From the NCBI RefSeq assembly GCF_004664715.2, contig NC_051071.1, positions 33,568,030 through 33,632,029 on the forward strand: a stretch of DNA of 64,000 nt, in the 5' to 3' direction. Positions 1 to 11,688 of this stretch are shown here, in pieces. This DNA is from Peromyscus leucopus (lineage: Eukaryota; Chordata; Mammalia; Rodentia; Cricetidae). The notes under the pieces are model-generated. The model worked only from the letters and a program-made list of their open reading frames with translations. It did no database searches and was not told the origin of the DNA. Positions within the stretch are counted from its first letter, which is position 1. Each line of letters opens with the position of its first letter. Both the position numbers and the translations under genes were made by a program.

Positions 1-287
1 AGATAATAATATAATAAGCAAAAATGCTTCGGACCAGAAATGTATGGGATTTATGTTTTATTATCATTATTAATACTTTGGAATATTTGTCTATACCTAA
101 TGAGATATCATGGATATGGGACCCTCTAAGTCTAAACATAAAATTCACTTGTGTCTCATATATACCATATATACATATCCTGAATGTAATTTAGTTTCTC
201 CTTTTTAATAATGCTGTGGATACCCAGCATGAACCTACCTTGGATAATTGTCAATCAGAAAAAAAAGGAATGAGATTGTATGTACAA
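1..287. other. Unassigned AT-rich sequence
   Basis: AT-rich DNA with no recognised repeat or gene. It runs up to the flanking duplication of the LTR that begins at 295. Confidence 0.5.
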
Positions 288-294
288 AGTGCCT

Positions 295-615
295 TGTAGT
301 GGGTAGTTGTTCCAGCTTTAACCTGGAAGTACTGCCTCTTGAGGCTTCCAGTAACTGCCATGCCTACTGATGACCTGCCCCTGTAGAGGAGCCAAGATGG
401 GAGCCCTTAAGACCTGAGATCCAAATGTGCCAGGTCTCTTGGTTCCTTGTGATCCTGGATGCTGGGTGGTAGATCCAACTGAGTTCTCCAGAGAACACTG
501 CTGGACTGCACTCCACCTCTCCCGGATCCTGTAACCAACCCCTTTACTGGCTGTAAGGTACCCCCAAATAAACCTCCTTTTTAACTACGTGGAGTTGCCT
601 TAATAAATCCCCCAT
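295..615 (+). mobile_element. Solo LTR of a rodent endogenous retrovirus (RMER/ERVK-like)
   Basis: A block beginning TGTAGTGGG and ending CCCCCAT is flanked by the same 7 bp, AGTGCCT, at 288-294 and 616-622. That is the expected footprint of an LTR integration. Polyadenylation-like AATAAA hexamers lie at 567-572 and 602-607 near the 3' end. No internal retroviral sequence adjoins it, so it is a solo LTR left by recombination. The consensus is familiar as a common rodent LTR, but I cannot name the subfamily. If the last T belongs to the host, the duplication is 6-7 bp, which suggests an ERVK-type integrase. Confidence 0.75.
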
Positions 616-911
616 AGTGCCTAGCTCATGAAATTACAAAGAAACAGGTTGTTATTGTTATGTCCATCAACTCCTCTGGTAGGGTTCTGTGAACTGATTT
701 CCCAATATTCTTCTCATGGGCACACCCAGATAGATTTTCCATACACTCACTTTGCATGACTTTTTTTTTTCACTCTCTAACCCCCAAAGTCTTCTTCAGC
801 TGAAAAGTAATTGATATTAAAATTGCTTCTTTTACTTTTTGGTTGTCAGTGACAAAAGTGAAAATAAATTCATATGTAGCTAAGGATGGGAGAAAGGTCC
901 TTAGAGCAGAG
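616..911. other. Unassigned sequence
   Basis: Contains one copy of the LTR target duplication at 616-622. Otherwise I see no recognised repeat or gene. Confidence 0.4.
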
Positions 912-1085
912 TATCAGTTCTCAACCTGGCAACATCTGGCTGCTTGCAGACATTCTTGGTTGTCATGGCTTGGGGGGACTCCAGGCGTTTAGTGGATTGA
1001 GTTCAAGAATATTGCTAAATAAATGACAATGTCCAGGACAGACCCATCACTGCAAAAAGTGATGTGGTCCAAAATGTCAGAATCC
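912..1085 (+). mobile_element. MER20-like hAT-Charlie DNA transposon fragment
   Basis: Starts with a hAT-Charlie-type terminus (CAGTTCTCAACCTGG). It then follows the MER20 order: a GACATTCTTGGTTGTCA segment, a G-rich stretch, a segment around TGCTAAATAAATGACAATG, CAGGACAG, and a closing GGTCCAAAATGTC. The 3' terminal inverted repeat is not clear, so it is diverged or truncated. MER20 is a non-autonomous eutherian element of about 220 bp. Recognition is by eye. Confidence 0.65.
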
Positions 1086-1171
1086 CTTGGGCCGGAGACA
1101 ATAAGAATCAAGTTCTCATCTTTGCTCTGGCTTGACTCAAGTCTGGGGTAATCACTGTGATATTGCAGGGT

Positions 1172-1203
1172 TTGTGTGGGGGGGGGTGGGGGGGGTGGGA
1201 GGG
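1172..1203. repeat. G-rich low-complexity tract
   Basis: Runs of nine and eight G are separated by a single T. It could form a G-quadruplex on the plus strand. Confidence 0.8.
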
Positions 1204-1401
1204 CTTCATCCCCATTTCCTGGCATATAACTTCTAAAATCTTTGGACTCTCCAAAATAAAGAGCTAATGTCTTTTTGTATGCTGTGGGTTGACTAATGCC
1301 TGGCTGACATCAGGTGCCCTTCAAGATGAAAGCTGACCACTGTAAACACCAAGGGAAGATGGTAAAGTTGGGGCTTCCAGTAGGGTTCCCCAACCTTTGA
1401 G

Positions 1402-1431
1402 AACAAAAAAACAAAAACAAAAACAAAAAAA
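1402..1431 (+). repeat. (CAAAA)n simple repeat
   Basis: A-rich repeat with C interruptions about every five to six bases. Confidence 0.85.
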
Positions 1432-2555
1432 CCTTAGGACAAGTTAATTATCCATGGCCAATGATTTAATCAATCAATTCTGGAGACTTAGGAGAGATAA
1501 ACACATGAAGGTTTCCAGGAAAGTGAAGCGAACACATCTCCATGCTGGGAGGCAGACTCTCCCCCAACTTAAGTAGACAGGAACTTCTGTGCTTGGAGGG
1601 CCTGCCAGACCTCTCCATTTATCTCCTCATCTAGCCTTTTTTTTATGTCTTTAAAAATATCCTTTATAGCAAATCAGTAAGCATATTTCCATGAGTTCCA
1701 GGAGCCACTGTAGCAAATTACCCAAACCGAAGGAGGAGGTTGTGGGAGTCCCAAATTATAGATGGTTGTCACAAACACACATTAAAACAGATTAAGGCTT
1801 GTAACTGGTATCTGACGTGGGAAGAGGGTAAGCCTTGGGAATGGGACCCTCAGCCTATGGGATCTGATACCATCTCCAGGTAGGCAGTGTCAGCCTAAAC
1901 TAAATAGGTGGACACTTCTACAGAGCTGTCCATTTGCTCGCTGGTCATGGGGAAGTACCCACACCTCCCGAGGTAAAGGAAGTCCTCATGTTGTTTGGTG
2001 TGGGATAAGAGCAGATAAAACACAGTATCTGTTTTTCCTGTGCAGTGACATGCCTTACCTCGATCCCAGGGAGACTGCTGCCTGTAACAAAAGGGAAAAT
2101 AACCTGTATACAACTCCTCAAGAAGCTTAATGTTTTGCCTTTGGAATACTGTTTCTTAGACTGTTGCCAAACAGTTCAGTTTGTGTGAGAAGTGATGCCC
2201 TTTCTTTTAAAAATGTCTGTAACCATTAACATGAAATTTTTTTTAATTTTTAGAAAAAATAAAATTTTGTTTCAAAATTTCAGATTTAGAGAACCTGTCA
2301 GTATACACTTTCAAAGGTCTCTTTTGACTTCAACAAACTATGATCCTGTCAGAAATAATAAAAGAAAACTTATTATTATTAAGGTGCCTTTCCAGAAAAG
2401 ATACCAAATGAAGCAATATTCACCCAACAAATCAGAAGCTATGCTATGGCTCCAAAGATCGGAATAACAAGTTTGAGCAATGGTTGAGACCTGGGCAGTA
2501 AAGGGCAGAGAAGCCAATGTTGACGAACTCAGACTACAACACATCAGCATGTGCA

Positions 2556-2640
2556 TTACGTTATATCTAGAATGTTCCCCCAAAGGCCCCCATGTTAAAG
2601 GCTTGATCTCCAACTTTTTGCTATTGGGAAGTGGCAGAAG
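2556..2640 (+). mobile_element. Possible MaLR-type LTR fragment
   Basis: The order 'TTATATCTAGAATGTTCCCC', 'AAAGGCCCCCATGTTAAAGG' and a short 'ATTGGGAAGTGG' resembles the 5' part of a rodent ORR1/MT LTR. It is short and has no visible ends, so the call is tentative. Confidence 0.4.
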
Positions 2641-3042
2641 AGAGAACTGCCTAAGCTTAAGTTACTCCCAGAGAAGAATCTAAGGGAGAGGGCTACAGTG
2701 AGTAAAATAATCAACACTGTTTACGTAAATGTTTGGATTAAAAAACAAAAACAAAAAAGCTCCTGGCCAGAGTTTCAAACATCATGGGATGCTTTTTATA
2801 GTTTCCACTGCTGTACTAGCGTTTAACAAGCCAACACATCTCTGAGATTCAAATCCTGTGACCATCACATTAAGCCATAAAACACTGTTCTGCTGATGCA
2901 GTAATTGCCTGACATGGCTACCTGGTTCGAACTTGTGCTTAGCATGCAAATCTGCTCCAAGAATGTGTTTGACAATCACTTTTCTGTCCACTGAAACTGC
3001 CCCTTGACAGAAAATGTATCCCAAAAACAGGGAAAAACGCTT

Positions 3043-3081
<39 letters not shown>

Positions 3082-3589
3082 CTTTTGCAAGTAGGGTGGT
3101 AGCTGAAAGCAGCACCATATGCTTATAATTAGGATTACCATCAGGGAACTCAACCTTACTGAGGGAAGGGAAAGAGGCCCGCCAAGGGGGAACACAAAAG
3201 CCCTTGGAAAAACAGCACATGAAAGGAGCCTGCACCATTCTTGGGTAATGGGAGAAACGGGATTGTGAAAAACAGCCCTGGTTCCACTCCAGACTCCCAA
3301 GAAAGGTTGTGTGGGCAGAACGAGAAATGCTGACAAACAAAACCAAGTTCCAGGGCCTGATTTCCATGCAGGCTGAGGGAAGCTCACAAAGAGCCAGGCC
3401 TGCATCCAACAGCTGTCCCAGCATTGACTTGGAATCCAGGCTGGCCTCTTGCTCCAGGCCTGTGTGACCTCATGGCTTTGCTCCCGAGGAAGGGAGGGAA
3501 TGAGAACTTGTTGTTTTCCCCTTCTCTGATTTTTGCTGGATTCAAAGCAGGAGTTTATAAGGATGTAAGCTTTGGATCCTAGCTCTGAT
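2641..3589. other. Unassigned sequence around a long poly-T
   Basis: Contains (T)35 at 3045-3079. Minus-strand frames here (2782-3594 and 2939-3424) are translations across that tract, which gives polylysine. They show no recognisable domain and are judged spurious. Confidence 0.5.
3045..3079. repeat. (T)35 homopolymer
   Basis: An uninterrupted run of 35 T. I recognise no SINE or LINE body beside it, so whether it was once an antisense poly-A tail is unclear. Confidence 0.95.
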
Positions 3590-3735
3590 TTCACATGACT
3601 TGGGAAAGTGATATAACTTCCCTGTCAGCCTCTCAGATGGAAAAGAGAATGCCCTCCTCACAGAACCACTGTGAGAATTACATAAAATAGTGTAGATGTG
3701 CAGAGGAAGATCTGCTGGCTACTGCTCACTCAATA
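3590..3735 (+). mobile_element. MIR SINE relic
   Basis: Follows the MIR order: an 'AAGTGATATAACTTCCCTG' segment, then 'CCTCACAGAACCACTGTGAG', 'AATTACATAAAATAGTG' and a terminal 'CACTCAATAAGC'. Strongly diverged, as expected for an ancient mammalian tRNA-derived SINE. Confidence 0.6.
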
Positions 3736-3814
3736 AGCAAGACTGATTATACCTGTTGGGTGTTCTTCTGGTTTGGAGGAAACTAACTACTGTTACTGGC
3801 AGTGGATTTTAAAC

Positions 3815-4080
3815 ATGTATGAATTAACTTATTCCACCATAAGTTACTGAATACTTTGTACCTGATACTCATAAGCCACAGTGGTACACAGGACAAAACA
3901 CTGCTTTCTGGTAGGTGGAAAGAAGAAGCAATCAATGGGATAAGAGACAAGCAGGATGATAGAGTGGCACCTAGAAGAGAAACTTTACCTGGACTTGGAG
4001 ATCAAAGAAGGTTCCTGGAGATGGGGTTTGCCAAGTCATCTATTATGAGTCTGAACAAAGTCATGATATTGAGGAGAAAA
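3815..4080 (-). mobile_element. LINE-2 3' region, antisense
   Basis: In antisense order it matches the L2 3' end: 'TTACTGAATACTTTGTACC', 'CAGTGGTACACAGGACAAAA', a purine-rich middle, then 'GGTTCCTGGAGATGGGG'. A 75-codon plus-strand frame here has no coding meaning. Confidence 0.6.
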
Positions 4081-4749
4081 TGAAAGACTGGGAGACATAT
4101 AGCTCTAGCCTGCAGCAAATGCCAAGTCTCACAGTGAAGGACACATTGTCATGCTCCTTAATGGAAATAGAGTCTATATGGATGAACTAGGCAACAGAAG
4201 CCTTCAGAAAGTCAGCAACCAGCCCATGGATCACATGGCCAAGTAATGGGCACATGGGCTTAAATGTCCTACCATTTCCCAAATCTGTATGCTCATGCAT
4301 CCTCGGATGCTCTCTTCTCTATGCCTGTACACTTCATTGTGTTCTTGCTGTGAATCTTGCAGAATCTCACTGTGTGACATTGGATAATACTTTTTTTCTC
4401 ATTGTCAGAACCTACATTTCCTATGATATTGTGAAGGGATTGGCTATCATTCTATCATGAAAATATTCTGAAAACTACAAAGGAAATAACCATGTGACAA
4501 ATGGAACCAAGGTTAGTGATTTATGGAGAAAGATGGAGATGACAGTAGACAAACTTGTGCTGAAGGTCTGTAGATTGACCACAGAGTCCACTGTCCATCA
4601 ACAAGTCCAATTATTTAAGGGAATTATCAACCATTGTCACAGACATCTCTTGGCCCTAAGAGTCACTCAAGTAATCTTTACATGCTGTTAGAGTCTAATG
4701 TCATTTCAATGAGGCTAATTGGAATTGAAACCCTATTCATAGAGAATGA
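4081..4749. other. Unassigned sequence
   Basis: No recognised repeat or gene. Two short frames (68 and 65 codons) have no features. Confidence 0.4.
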
Positions 4750-4890
4750 AGGTCAAGTTACTGAGCCTCTGTGAAGGTCCCTCACTGTGTAAGCTGAAAA
4801 ATTACAATATATTTAAGAAGCTGAAGGTGTGTGCAATGTATTGTGTAAAGTACTAACACATAGGAGGCATGAAGTAAACAAGTAACCCTG
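4750..4890 (+). mobile_element. MIR SINE relic
   Basis: 'GTCAAGTTACTGAGCCTCTG' followed by 'GTATTGTGTAAAGTACTAAC' and 'ACATAGGAGGCATGAAGTAA' tracks the core and 3' part of MIR in sense orientation, with a missing or altered middle. Confidence 0.5.
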
Positions 4891-6242
4891 TTCTTCTTGC
4901 CTCTACACTAAGTCAAGCCAAAGAAAATAGTTTAAAACACAGTATCACCAATACATCCAGTGTATATATTCTACCTAGCTTTCGGCTTACAAGATGGACA
5001 GATTTTACTTCTTTAACTTGAGAAATGAATCGATTATGAAAATGGAAACATGAAGATGAAAAAAAAGAATCTCTGCCACTTATCAGGGCAGCATGGAAAG
5101 TCATCAGGTCTCAAAGACTGGGGATCAGAAACCAACGGCTCTCAGAATTCCAATCATTCCTTGGCTGCATTGCATCCTACAAGTAGAGGGCTGAATGGAT
5201 TGCTCCTGGGACCTTGTCCATTTTTATAATGTGTTTTATACCTTCTTGGTCTCTTCTGGATACCTTTGGTGATTGTCATCTCAGCAATTTGCCAAGGCTC
5301 CAAATCAAATTTTAGCTCCATTGGTAAAAAGGTGTAATTAGCATACCTTTGGCGCCCTTGTTGGACCAGCTTTCAAGCCAAGCCAACAGAGAGGCCTGAG
5401 ACTGTCATTATGGTCATTATGGTCATTGCCTACTCCACACTCTTGAAGCCAAGACTGGAGTCATGTAATCCTGGACTAATCAACTCATTACTATTCATCT
5501 GGAGCTTTCCTGACTTAGGCAACCAAAGTCTTACATCCCAGGAGAATCTTAAACCAGACTTAAAACTAAAAGCCTCATGTCCTCATGTCCTGTGAACTCC
5601 TTCAGCTGAGTGCAAATTGGAACAACTGGCGACCCTCTGCCGTCCCAGGATGGGGATTTCTGCACAGGTGTGACTGAAATAGGATTTCTCACAGTCAAAT
5701 GATAAGGAGCTCAGGAGTCTGACAAAGTCTTCCTGATCCCATAGTCCGTCTGTCTCAGAGGACTGTCCTGTAGGTATATGGGATTCAGAAGAGTCCTGTG
5801 AAAGTGATATTTTAAATGGAAACTCTAACATTAAAAATCTCTCAAATCTAGACAATTAGAAGTTTTGGCTTTTATTATTATGCTCATTGCACTCCAACTT
5901 TCTAGGCTCATAAAAAGTGGTCCTTTTCAGTCTCAAATGAAATACAATATTCAAGTTAAAAAGAAAACGTGTTGACCAAATCAACAAAAAAGATAAACAG
6001 CAGTTTTAAGGTCTAAGGAACCCCCACATACAACTATATTCACCAGACTGGGCAAACAGGTAGGTGTGCTGATGGCCTGTGTTCATTCTTTCATTCACCC
6101 CTGAAGTCAGCATTTGGTAGGAACATTTTCAAGAAAGTAATAGCATGTCAAGCTACCCAGAGTTTTCTGAAGTGTGGCATTGGATTCTTCTGTCAATTCA
6201 ATATAAACCTCAAACACAAATATCATCTCAAAGGGAAAAAGA
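4891..6242. other. Unassigned sequence
   Basis: I recognise no repeat, exon or RNA gene. Frames at 5410-5595 (plus) and 5583-5855 (minus) are short and featureless. Confidence 0.4.
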
Positions 6243-6545
6243 GATCATTTATTCTGAACCAAAGCAAAGTGGGTTTTAGATGTTATCTGATGATATGCTT
6301 AGCTTTGGGGTTTGAAGAAGCTAATGCTATGTTAGGTTTACAGATTGCAAAGGTTTTCCTTGATATAATAGAAGCAGAGGTGGCCAATGAGTGGCTAAAA
6401 GGGGGCAAAAAATAGCAAAGAATAATTTGACTCTGAGTCTGTAATATTCCAACTCCACAATCACAACTCAGTCAAATACTCTTTAACACAGGTGTAGCTT
6501 TTTCCCTAACAACTTCAGTTCACAGTTCACCTCCCTGTCAACCAT
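6243..6545 (+). repeat. Unclassified dispersed repeat, copy 1 (LTR-like)
   Basis: Two landmarks recur in the same order at 18.7-19.1 kb: GATCATTTATTCTGAACCAAA at 6243-6263 (19 of 21 bases match 18674-18694) and CTCTGAGTCTGTAA at 6431-6444 (identical to 19119-19132). Flanking sequence is loosely alignable. It is probably a diverged LTR. I cannot name the family and the right boundary is approximate. Confidence 0.5.
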
Positions 6546-7110
6546 GTATCACATTCTGTATATGCAGAGGCCAAGTGTTTTATGTCCCACAGTGCTAGGA
6601 AGTTCTCTCCTTGGATCTCAGTAGTGAATCGAGCAGTCTGTAACAGAGAATAGTTGGTAAAGCCACTAGGAAAAAATTCACTTTGATCAGTCTGTGGTTG
6701 CTTTTTTTCTTATCCTCCATGTCTGACAAAACATTTACATGAGACATATATCAGGAATACTACTCCTGAAGTAGAATACAGTCTAGCCTAAAGAAGTCAA
6801 GGGAGCTGATTAGGGAGGCAGGCATCCCACTCATAAGAAACCCTCTGCTCTTGTCATTATACTCCTTAAACAGATTGATTATATGTTTGCACCAGTGTCC
6901 ACAATCATTTTTACCCCATTAAATAGCTTTTGAGTATTCAAAGAAGTTTATTTATTTTCTCTTTTGACCAGTTTGATTTTGTAACCACCAGGTCATATAA
7001 AGTGGCTTGTTCTAATTTTAGGAAGGTTCAACCTTTAATGTTGAAATTATTATACCTGTTATTTGTGACTAATATTTGTATTTGTCCCATGAGTTAAGTG
7101 TTAGACTGAG
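6546..7110. other. Unassigned sequence left of the large LINE-1
   Basis: AT-rich, with no recognised repeat or gene. No LINE-1 target duplication was found between this side and the right end of the element near 15058. Confidence 0.4.
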
Positions 7111-9737
7111 TTTTTTTTTAATTATTATTAAGAGGTTTCTATTCATTTTACATAAGAGCCACAGATTCCCCTCACCTCCCTCCTCCTGCCCCCTAGCCTT
7201 ACCCCCCATCCCCACCCATTCCCACCTCCTCCAAGGCAAGGTCTCCCATAGGAAGTCAGCAGAGCCTGGCACACTCAGCTGAGGCATGTCCAAGCCCCCA
7301 CCCTGCACCAAGGCTGCTCAAGGTGTCCCACCATAGGCACTAGACTCCAAAAAGCCGGCTTGTGCACAAGGAACAGATCCTGATCCCACTGCCTAGGGGC
7401 CCCCTAAACAGTTCAAGTTAAACAACTGTCTCGCCTATCCAGAGGGCCTAGTCTGGTACCATGGGTATTCCATAGTTCATATGTTTCCACTAGTTTGGCT
7501 GGCCTTTTCTATACATTTTCCCATCATAATCTCCATGTCCCATGCTCATTGAATCCCTCCTCTCTCTCATCAGTTGGACTTCTGGAGCTCAGCCTGGTGC
7601 CTGGCCATGGATCTCTGCATCTGCTTCCATCAGTCATTGAATGAAAGCTCTATGATGACACTTAGAATATTCAGCCATCTGATCACTGGAGTAGGCCAGT
7701 TCAGGCACCCTCTCAACTATTGCCAGTAGTCTAAGGTGGGGTCATCCTTGTGGATTCCTGGGAACTTCCCTGGCACTTTGTTTCTCCCTACTCCCATGAT
7801 GTCTTCATTCATCATGGTATCTCTTTCCTTGCTTTCCCACTCTGTCCTTGTTCCAGCTCGGACCTCCTGTTCCTCTATGTTCTCATTCCCCATCCCTTGC
7901 TCTCCAGTATCCCCCCTCACCCCCAGTTTGCTCATGTAGATCTCATCTATTTCTTCTTGGTTGAACAATCCATGTGTCTTTCCTAGGGTCCTTCCTCCTA
8001 GCTAGCCTCCCTGGACCTGTGGGTTGCAGTCTGGTTATCCTTTGCTTTGCATCTAGTATCCACTTATGAGTGAGTATATACCAAATTTGTCTTTCTGGGT
8101 CTGAGTTACCTCAATCTGGATGATATTTTCTAGTTCCATCCATTTGCCTGCAAATTTCATGATGTCATTGTTTTTCTCTGCTGAGTAGTACTCCATTGTG
8201 TATATGTATCACATTTTCTTAATCCATTCTTCAGTTGAGAGGCATCCAGGTTGTTTCCAGGTTCTGGCTATTATGAACATAATTGAGCATGTGTCCTTGT
8301 GGTATGACTGATCATTCCTTGGGTATATGCCCAAGAGTGGTATAGCTGGGTCTTGGGGGAGATTGATTCCCAATTTTCTGAGAAACTGCTTTACTGATTT
8401 CCAAAGTGGCTGTTCATGTTTGCACTCCCACCAAGAGTGGAGGAGTGTTCCCCCGATCCACATCCTCTCCAACATAAGCTGTCCTCCATGTTTTTGATCT
8501 TAGCCATTCTGACAGGTGTAAGATGGTATCTCATAGTCATTTTGATTTGCATTTCCCTGATGACTAAGGATGTTGAGCAATTCCTCAAATGTCTCTTGGC
8601 CATCTGAGATTCTTGCATTGAGAATTCTCTGTTTATCTCTGTAGCCCATTTTTAAATGGATTGTTAGGTATTTTAATGTCTAGTTTCTTGAGTTCTTTAT
8701 ATATTTTGGAGATCAGCCCTCTGTCAGATGTGGGGCTGATGAAGATCTGTTCCCATTCTGTAGGCTGTCTTTTTGTCTTATTGACCATGTCCTTTGCCCT
8801 GCAAAACTTCTCAGTTTCAAGAGGTCCCATTTATTAATCATTGCTCTTAGTGTCTGTGCTACTGATGTTGTATTTAGGAAGTGGTCGTCTGTGCCAATGT
8901 GTTCAAGACTACTTCCTACTTTCTCTTTTATCAGGTTCAGTGTAACTGGATTTATGTTGAGGTCTTTGATCCACTTGGACTTGAGTTCTGTGCATGGTGA
9001 CAGATATGGATCTATTTGAAATCTTCTACAAGTTGACATCCAGTTATGCCAGCATCATTTGTTGAAGATGCTTTCTTTTTTTCATTGTACAGTTTTGGCT
9101 TCTTTGTCAAAAATTAGGTGTTCACATGAGTGCAGATTAATGTCAGGGTCTTCAATTCGACTCGACTGGTCCATATAGTGGTTTTTATGCCAGTACCAAG
9201 CTGTTTTTATTACTATAGCTCTATAGTAGAGCTTGAAGTCAGGCATTACAATGCCTCCAGAGGTTGCTTTATTCTACATGATTCTTTTAGCTATCCTGGG
9301 TTTTTTGTTTTTCCATATGAAGATAAGTATTGTTCTTTCCATACAAGTCTGTGAAGAATTGTGTTGGTATTTTGATGGGGATTGCATTGAATCTGTAGAT
9401 TGCTTTTGGTAAGATTGTCATTTTTATTATGTTAATCCTACCTATCCATGAGCATGGGAGATCTTTCCATTTTCTGATATCTTCTTCAATTTCTTTCTTC
9501 AGTGATTTAAAGTTCTTATCATACAGGTCCTTCACTTGCTTAGTTAGAGTTACCCCAAGGCATTTTATATTATTTGTGGCTATTGTAAAGGGTGATTTTC
9601 TCTGATTTCTTTCTCAGCCCTTTTATCATTTGTATATTGGAGGACTACTGATTTTTTGAGTTAATCTTGTATCATGCCACATTACTGAAGGAGTTTATCA
9701 GCTGTAGGAGTTCCTTGGTAGAATTTTTGGGGTCACT

Positions 9738-9789
9738 TATGTATATTATCATTATATATACATATACATTATGATATGTATATTATCAT
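9738..9789. repeat. 37-bp direct duplication in the RT catalytic region
   Basis: The 15-mer TATGTATATTATCAT occurs at 9738-9752 and again at 9775-9789, separated by an AT-only dinucleotide-like filler. In the antisense ORF2 frame it repeats 'MIIYI' and shifts the frame directly after the active-site Asp-Asp. Confidence 0.85.
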
Positions 9790-11197
9790 ATCATCTGTAA
9801 TTAGCGAAAGTTTGACTTCTTCCTTTCCAATTTCCATCCTTTGATCTTTTTATGTTGTCATATTGCTCTACCTAGAACTTAAAGTACTTATTAAATAAAT
9901 ATTGGGAGAGTGGACAGCCTTGTCTTCTTCCTGATTTTAGTGAAATTGCTTTGAGTTTTTCTCTATTTAATTTGATGTTAGCTGTTGGCTTGCTGTAAAT
10001 TGCCTTTATTATGTTTAGGTATGTTCCTTGTATTCCTGCTATCTCCAAGACCTTCATCATGAAGGGGTGTTGGATTTTGTCAAGGGCTTTTTCAGCATCT
10101 AATGAGATGATCATGTGATTTTTTTTCCTTCAGTTTGTTTATATGGTGTATTACAATGAGGGATTTTCATATGTTGAAACATCCTTGCATGCCTGGGATG
10201 AAGCCTACTTGGTCATGGTGGATAATTTTTTGATGTGTTCTGGGATTCAGTTTGCCAATATTTGAGTATTTTTGCATCAATGTTCATGAGGGAGATTGGT
10301 CTGTAATTCTCTTTCTTTGTTGCATTTTTGTGTGGTTTGGATATCAGGGTAACCATAGCCTCATAAAAAGAGTTTAGTAATGTTCCTTCTGTTTCTATCA
10401 TGAGGAACAATTTGAAGAGTATTGGAATTATCTCTTCTTTGAAAATCTGGTAGAATTCTGTGCTAAAACCATGTGGTCCTGGGCATTTTTTGGTTGGGAG
10501 ACTTTTAATGACTGTTTTTATTTCCTTGGGGGTTATTGATCTATTTAAATAGTTTATCTGGTCTTGATTTAACTTTTGTTTGTGGTACCTATCCAGAAAA
10601 TTATTCATTTCCTTCAGATTTTCCAATTTTGAGGATTACAGTTTTTTGAATTATGACCTGATGATTCTCTGGATTTCCTCATTGTCTGTTGTTATGTCTC
10701 CCTTTTCATTTCTGATTTTGTTAATTTGGATGTTCTCTCTCAGCCTTTTGGTTACTTTGTGTAAGGGCTTGTCTATCTTGTTGATTTTTTCAAAGAATCA
10801 AGTCTTTGTTTCATTGATTCTTTGTATTGTTCTCTTTGTTTCTATTTCATTGATTTCAGCCCTCAATTTGATTATTTCCTGTTGTCTATTCCTCTTGGCT
10901 GAGTTTGCTTCTTTTTGTTCTAGAGCTTTCAGGTATGCTGTTAAGTCACTAATGTGAGATTTCTCCATCTTCTTTATGTGGGCATTTAGTGCTATGAATT
11001 TTCCTCTTAGCCCTGCTTTCATAGTGTCCCATAAGTTTGGGTATGTTGTACTTTTATTTTCATTGAATTCTAGGAAGTGTTTAATTTCTTTCTTTATTTC
11101 TTTCTTGACCCATTGGTGATTCAGTTGAGCATTATTCAGTTTCCATGAGATTATAGGCTTTCTATATTTTTTGTTGTTGTTGAAATCTAACTTTAAG

Positions 11198-11533
11198 TGT
11201 TGCTGGAGGGCTTCTCTCCAGGTTCCACCAAACCCTGCAGTCTCACAATCCACGTATAAAATAATCACTCAGCCGCTTATAATACTTATAAACTGTATGG
11301 CCATGGCAGGCTTCTTGCTAACTGTTCTTATATCTTAAATTAACCCATTTCTATAAATCTATACCTTGCCACATGGCTGGTGGCTTACTGGCGTCTTTAC
11401 ATGCTGCTTGTCCTGGCGGTGGCTGCAGTGTCTCTCTCCCCTTCTTCCTGTTTCCCCAATTCTCCTCTCTCTTTGTCCCGCCTATACATCCTGCCTGGTC
11501 ACTGGCCATCAGTGTTTTATTTATATAGAGTGA
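11198..11533 (-). mobile_element. ERVK-like solo LTR inserted in LINE-1 ORF2
   Basis: The LINE-1 reads continuously if 336 bp are removed. The insert is flanked by identical 6-bp copies, TTTAAG, at 11192-11197 and 11534-11539. In antisense it begins TGTTGCTGGAG. It carries the block around 'TTAACCCATTTCTATAAAT' (11311-11360) shared with the LTRs at 15883-16270 and 46256-46622. The far end reads GA instead of CA, a likely point change. A 6-bp duplication is typical of ERVK integration. No internal viral genes are present. Confidence 0.88.
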
Positions 11534-11640
11534 TTTAAGCCATGGTAGTCCAATAAAATACAGAAGGTTAATCCAATTTTTTTATATCTGTTGAGATTTG
11601 CTTTGTGACCGAGCATGTGGTCAATGTGCTGAGAAGAAGG

Positions 11641-11642
<2 letters not shown>

Positions 11643-11686
<44 letters not shown>
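11643..11686 (+). repeat. (GT)22 microsatellite
   Basis: A perfect GT array inside the endonuclease region of the antisense LINE-1. It replaces the codons that normally follow HPNT, so it expanded after insertion. Confidence 0.97.

Positions 11687-11688
<2 letters not shown>

Larger units (their letters stand above)
1086..2555. other. Unassigned sequence
   Basis: Non-repetitive except for the G-rich tract and a (CAAAA)n run at 1402-1431. Reading frames here are short and unrecognised. A frame at 2192-2467 (91 codons) is lysine/AT-rich with no visible domain. Confidence 0.4.

Noticed and set aside
2782..3594. 270-codon minus-strand frame, the longest in the window
   Set aside because: It runs through the antisense (T)35 tract, giving polylysine. 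No domain is visible, and it overlaps a second frame of 161 codons across the same tract.
9730..9800. AT-rich palindromic stretch as an origin or attachment site
   Set aside because: It lies inside LINE-1 ORF2 and is explained by a 37-bp duplication with dinucleotide slippage.
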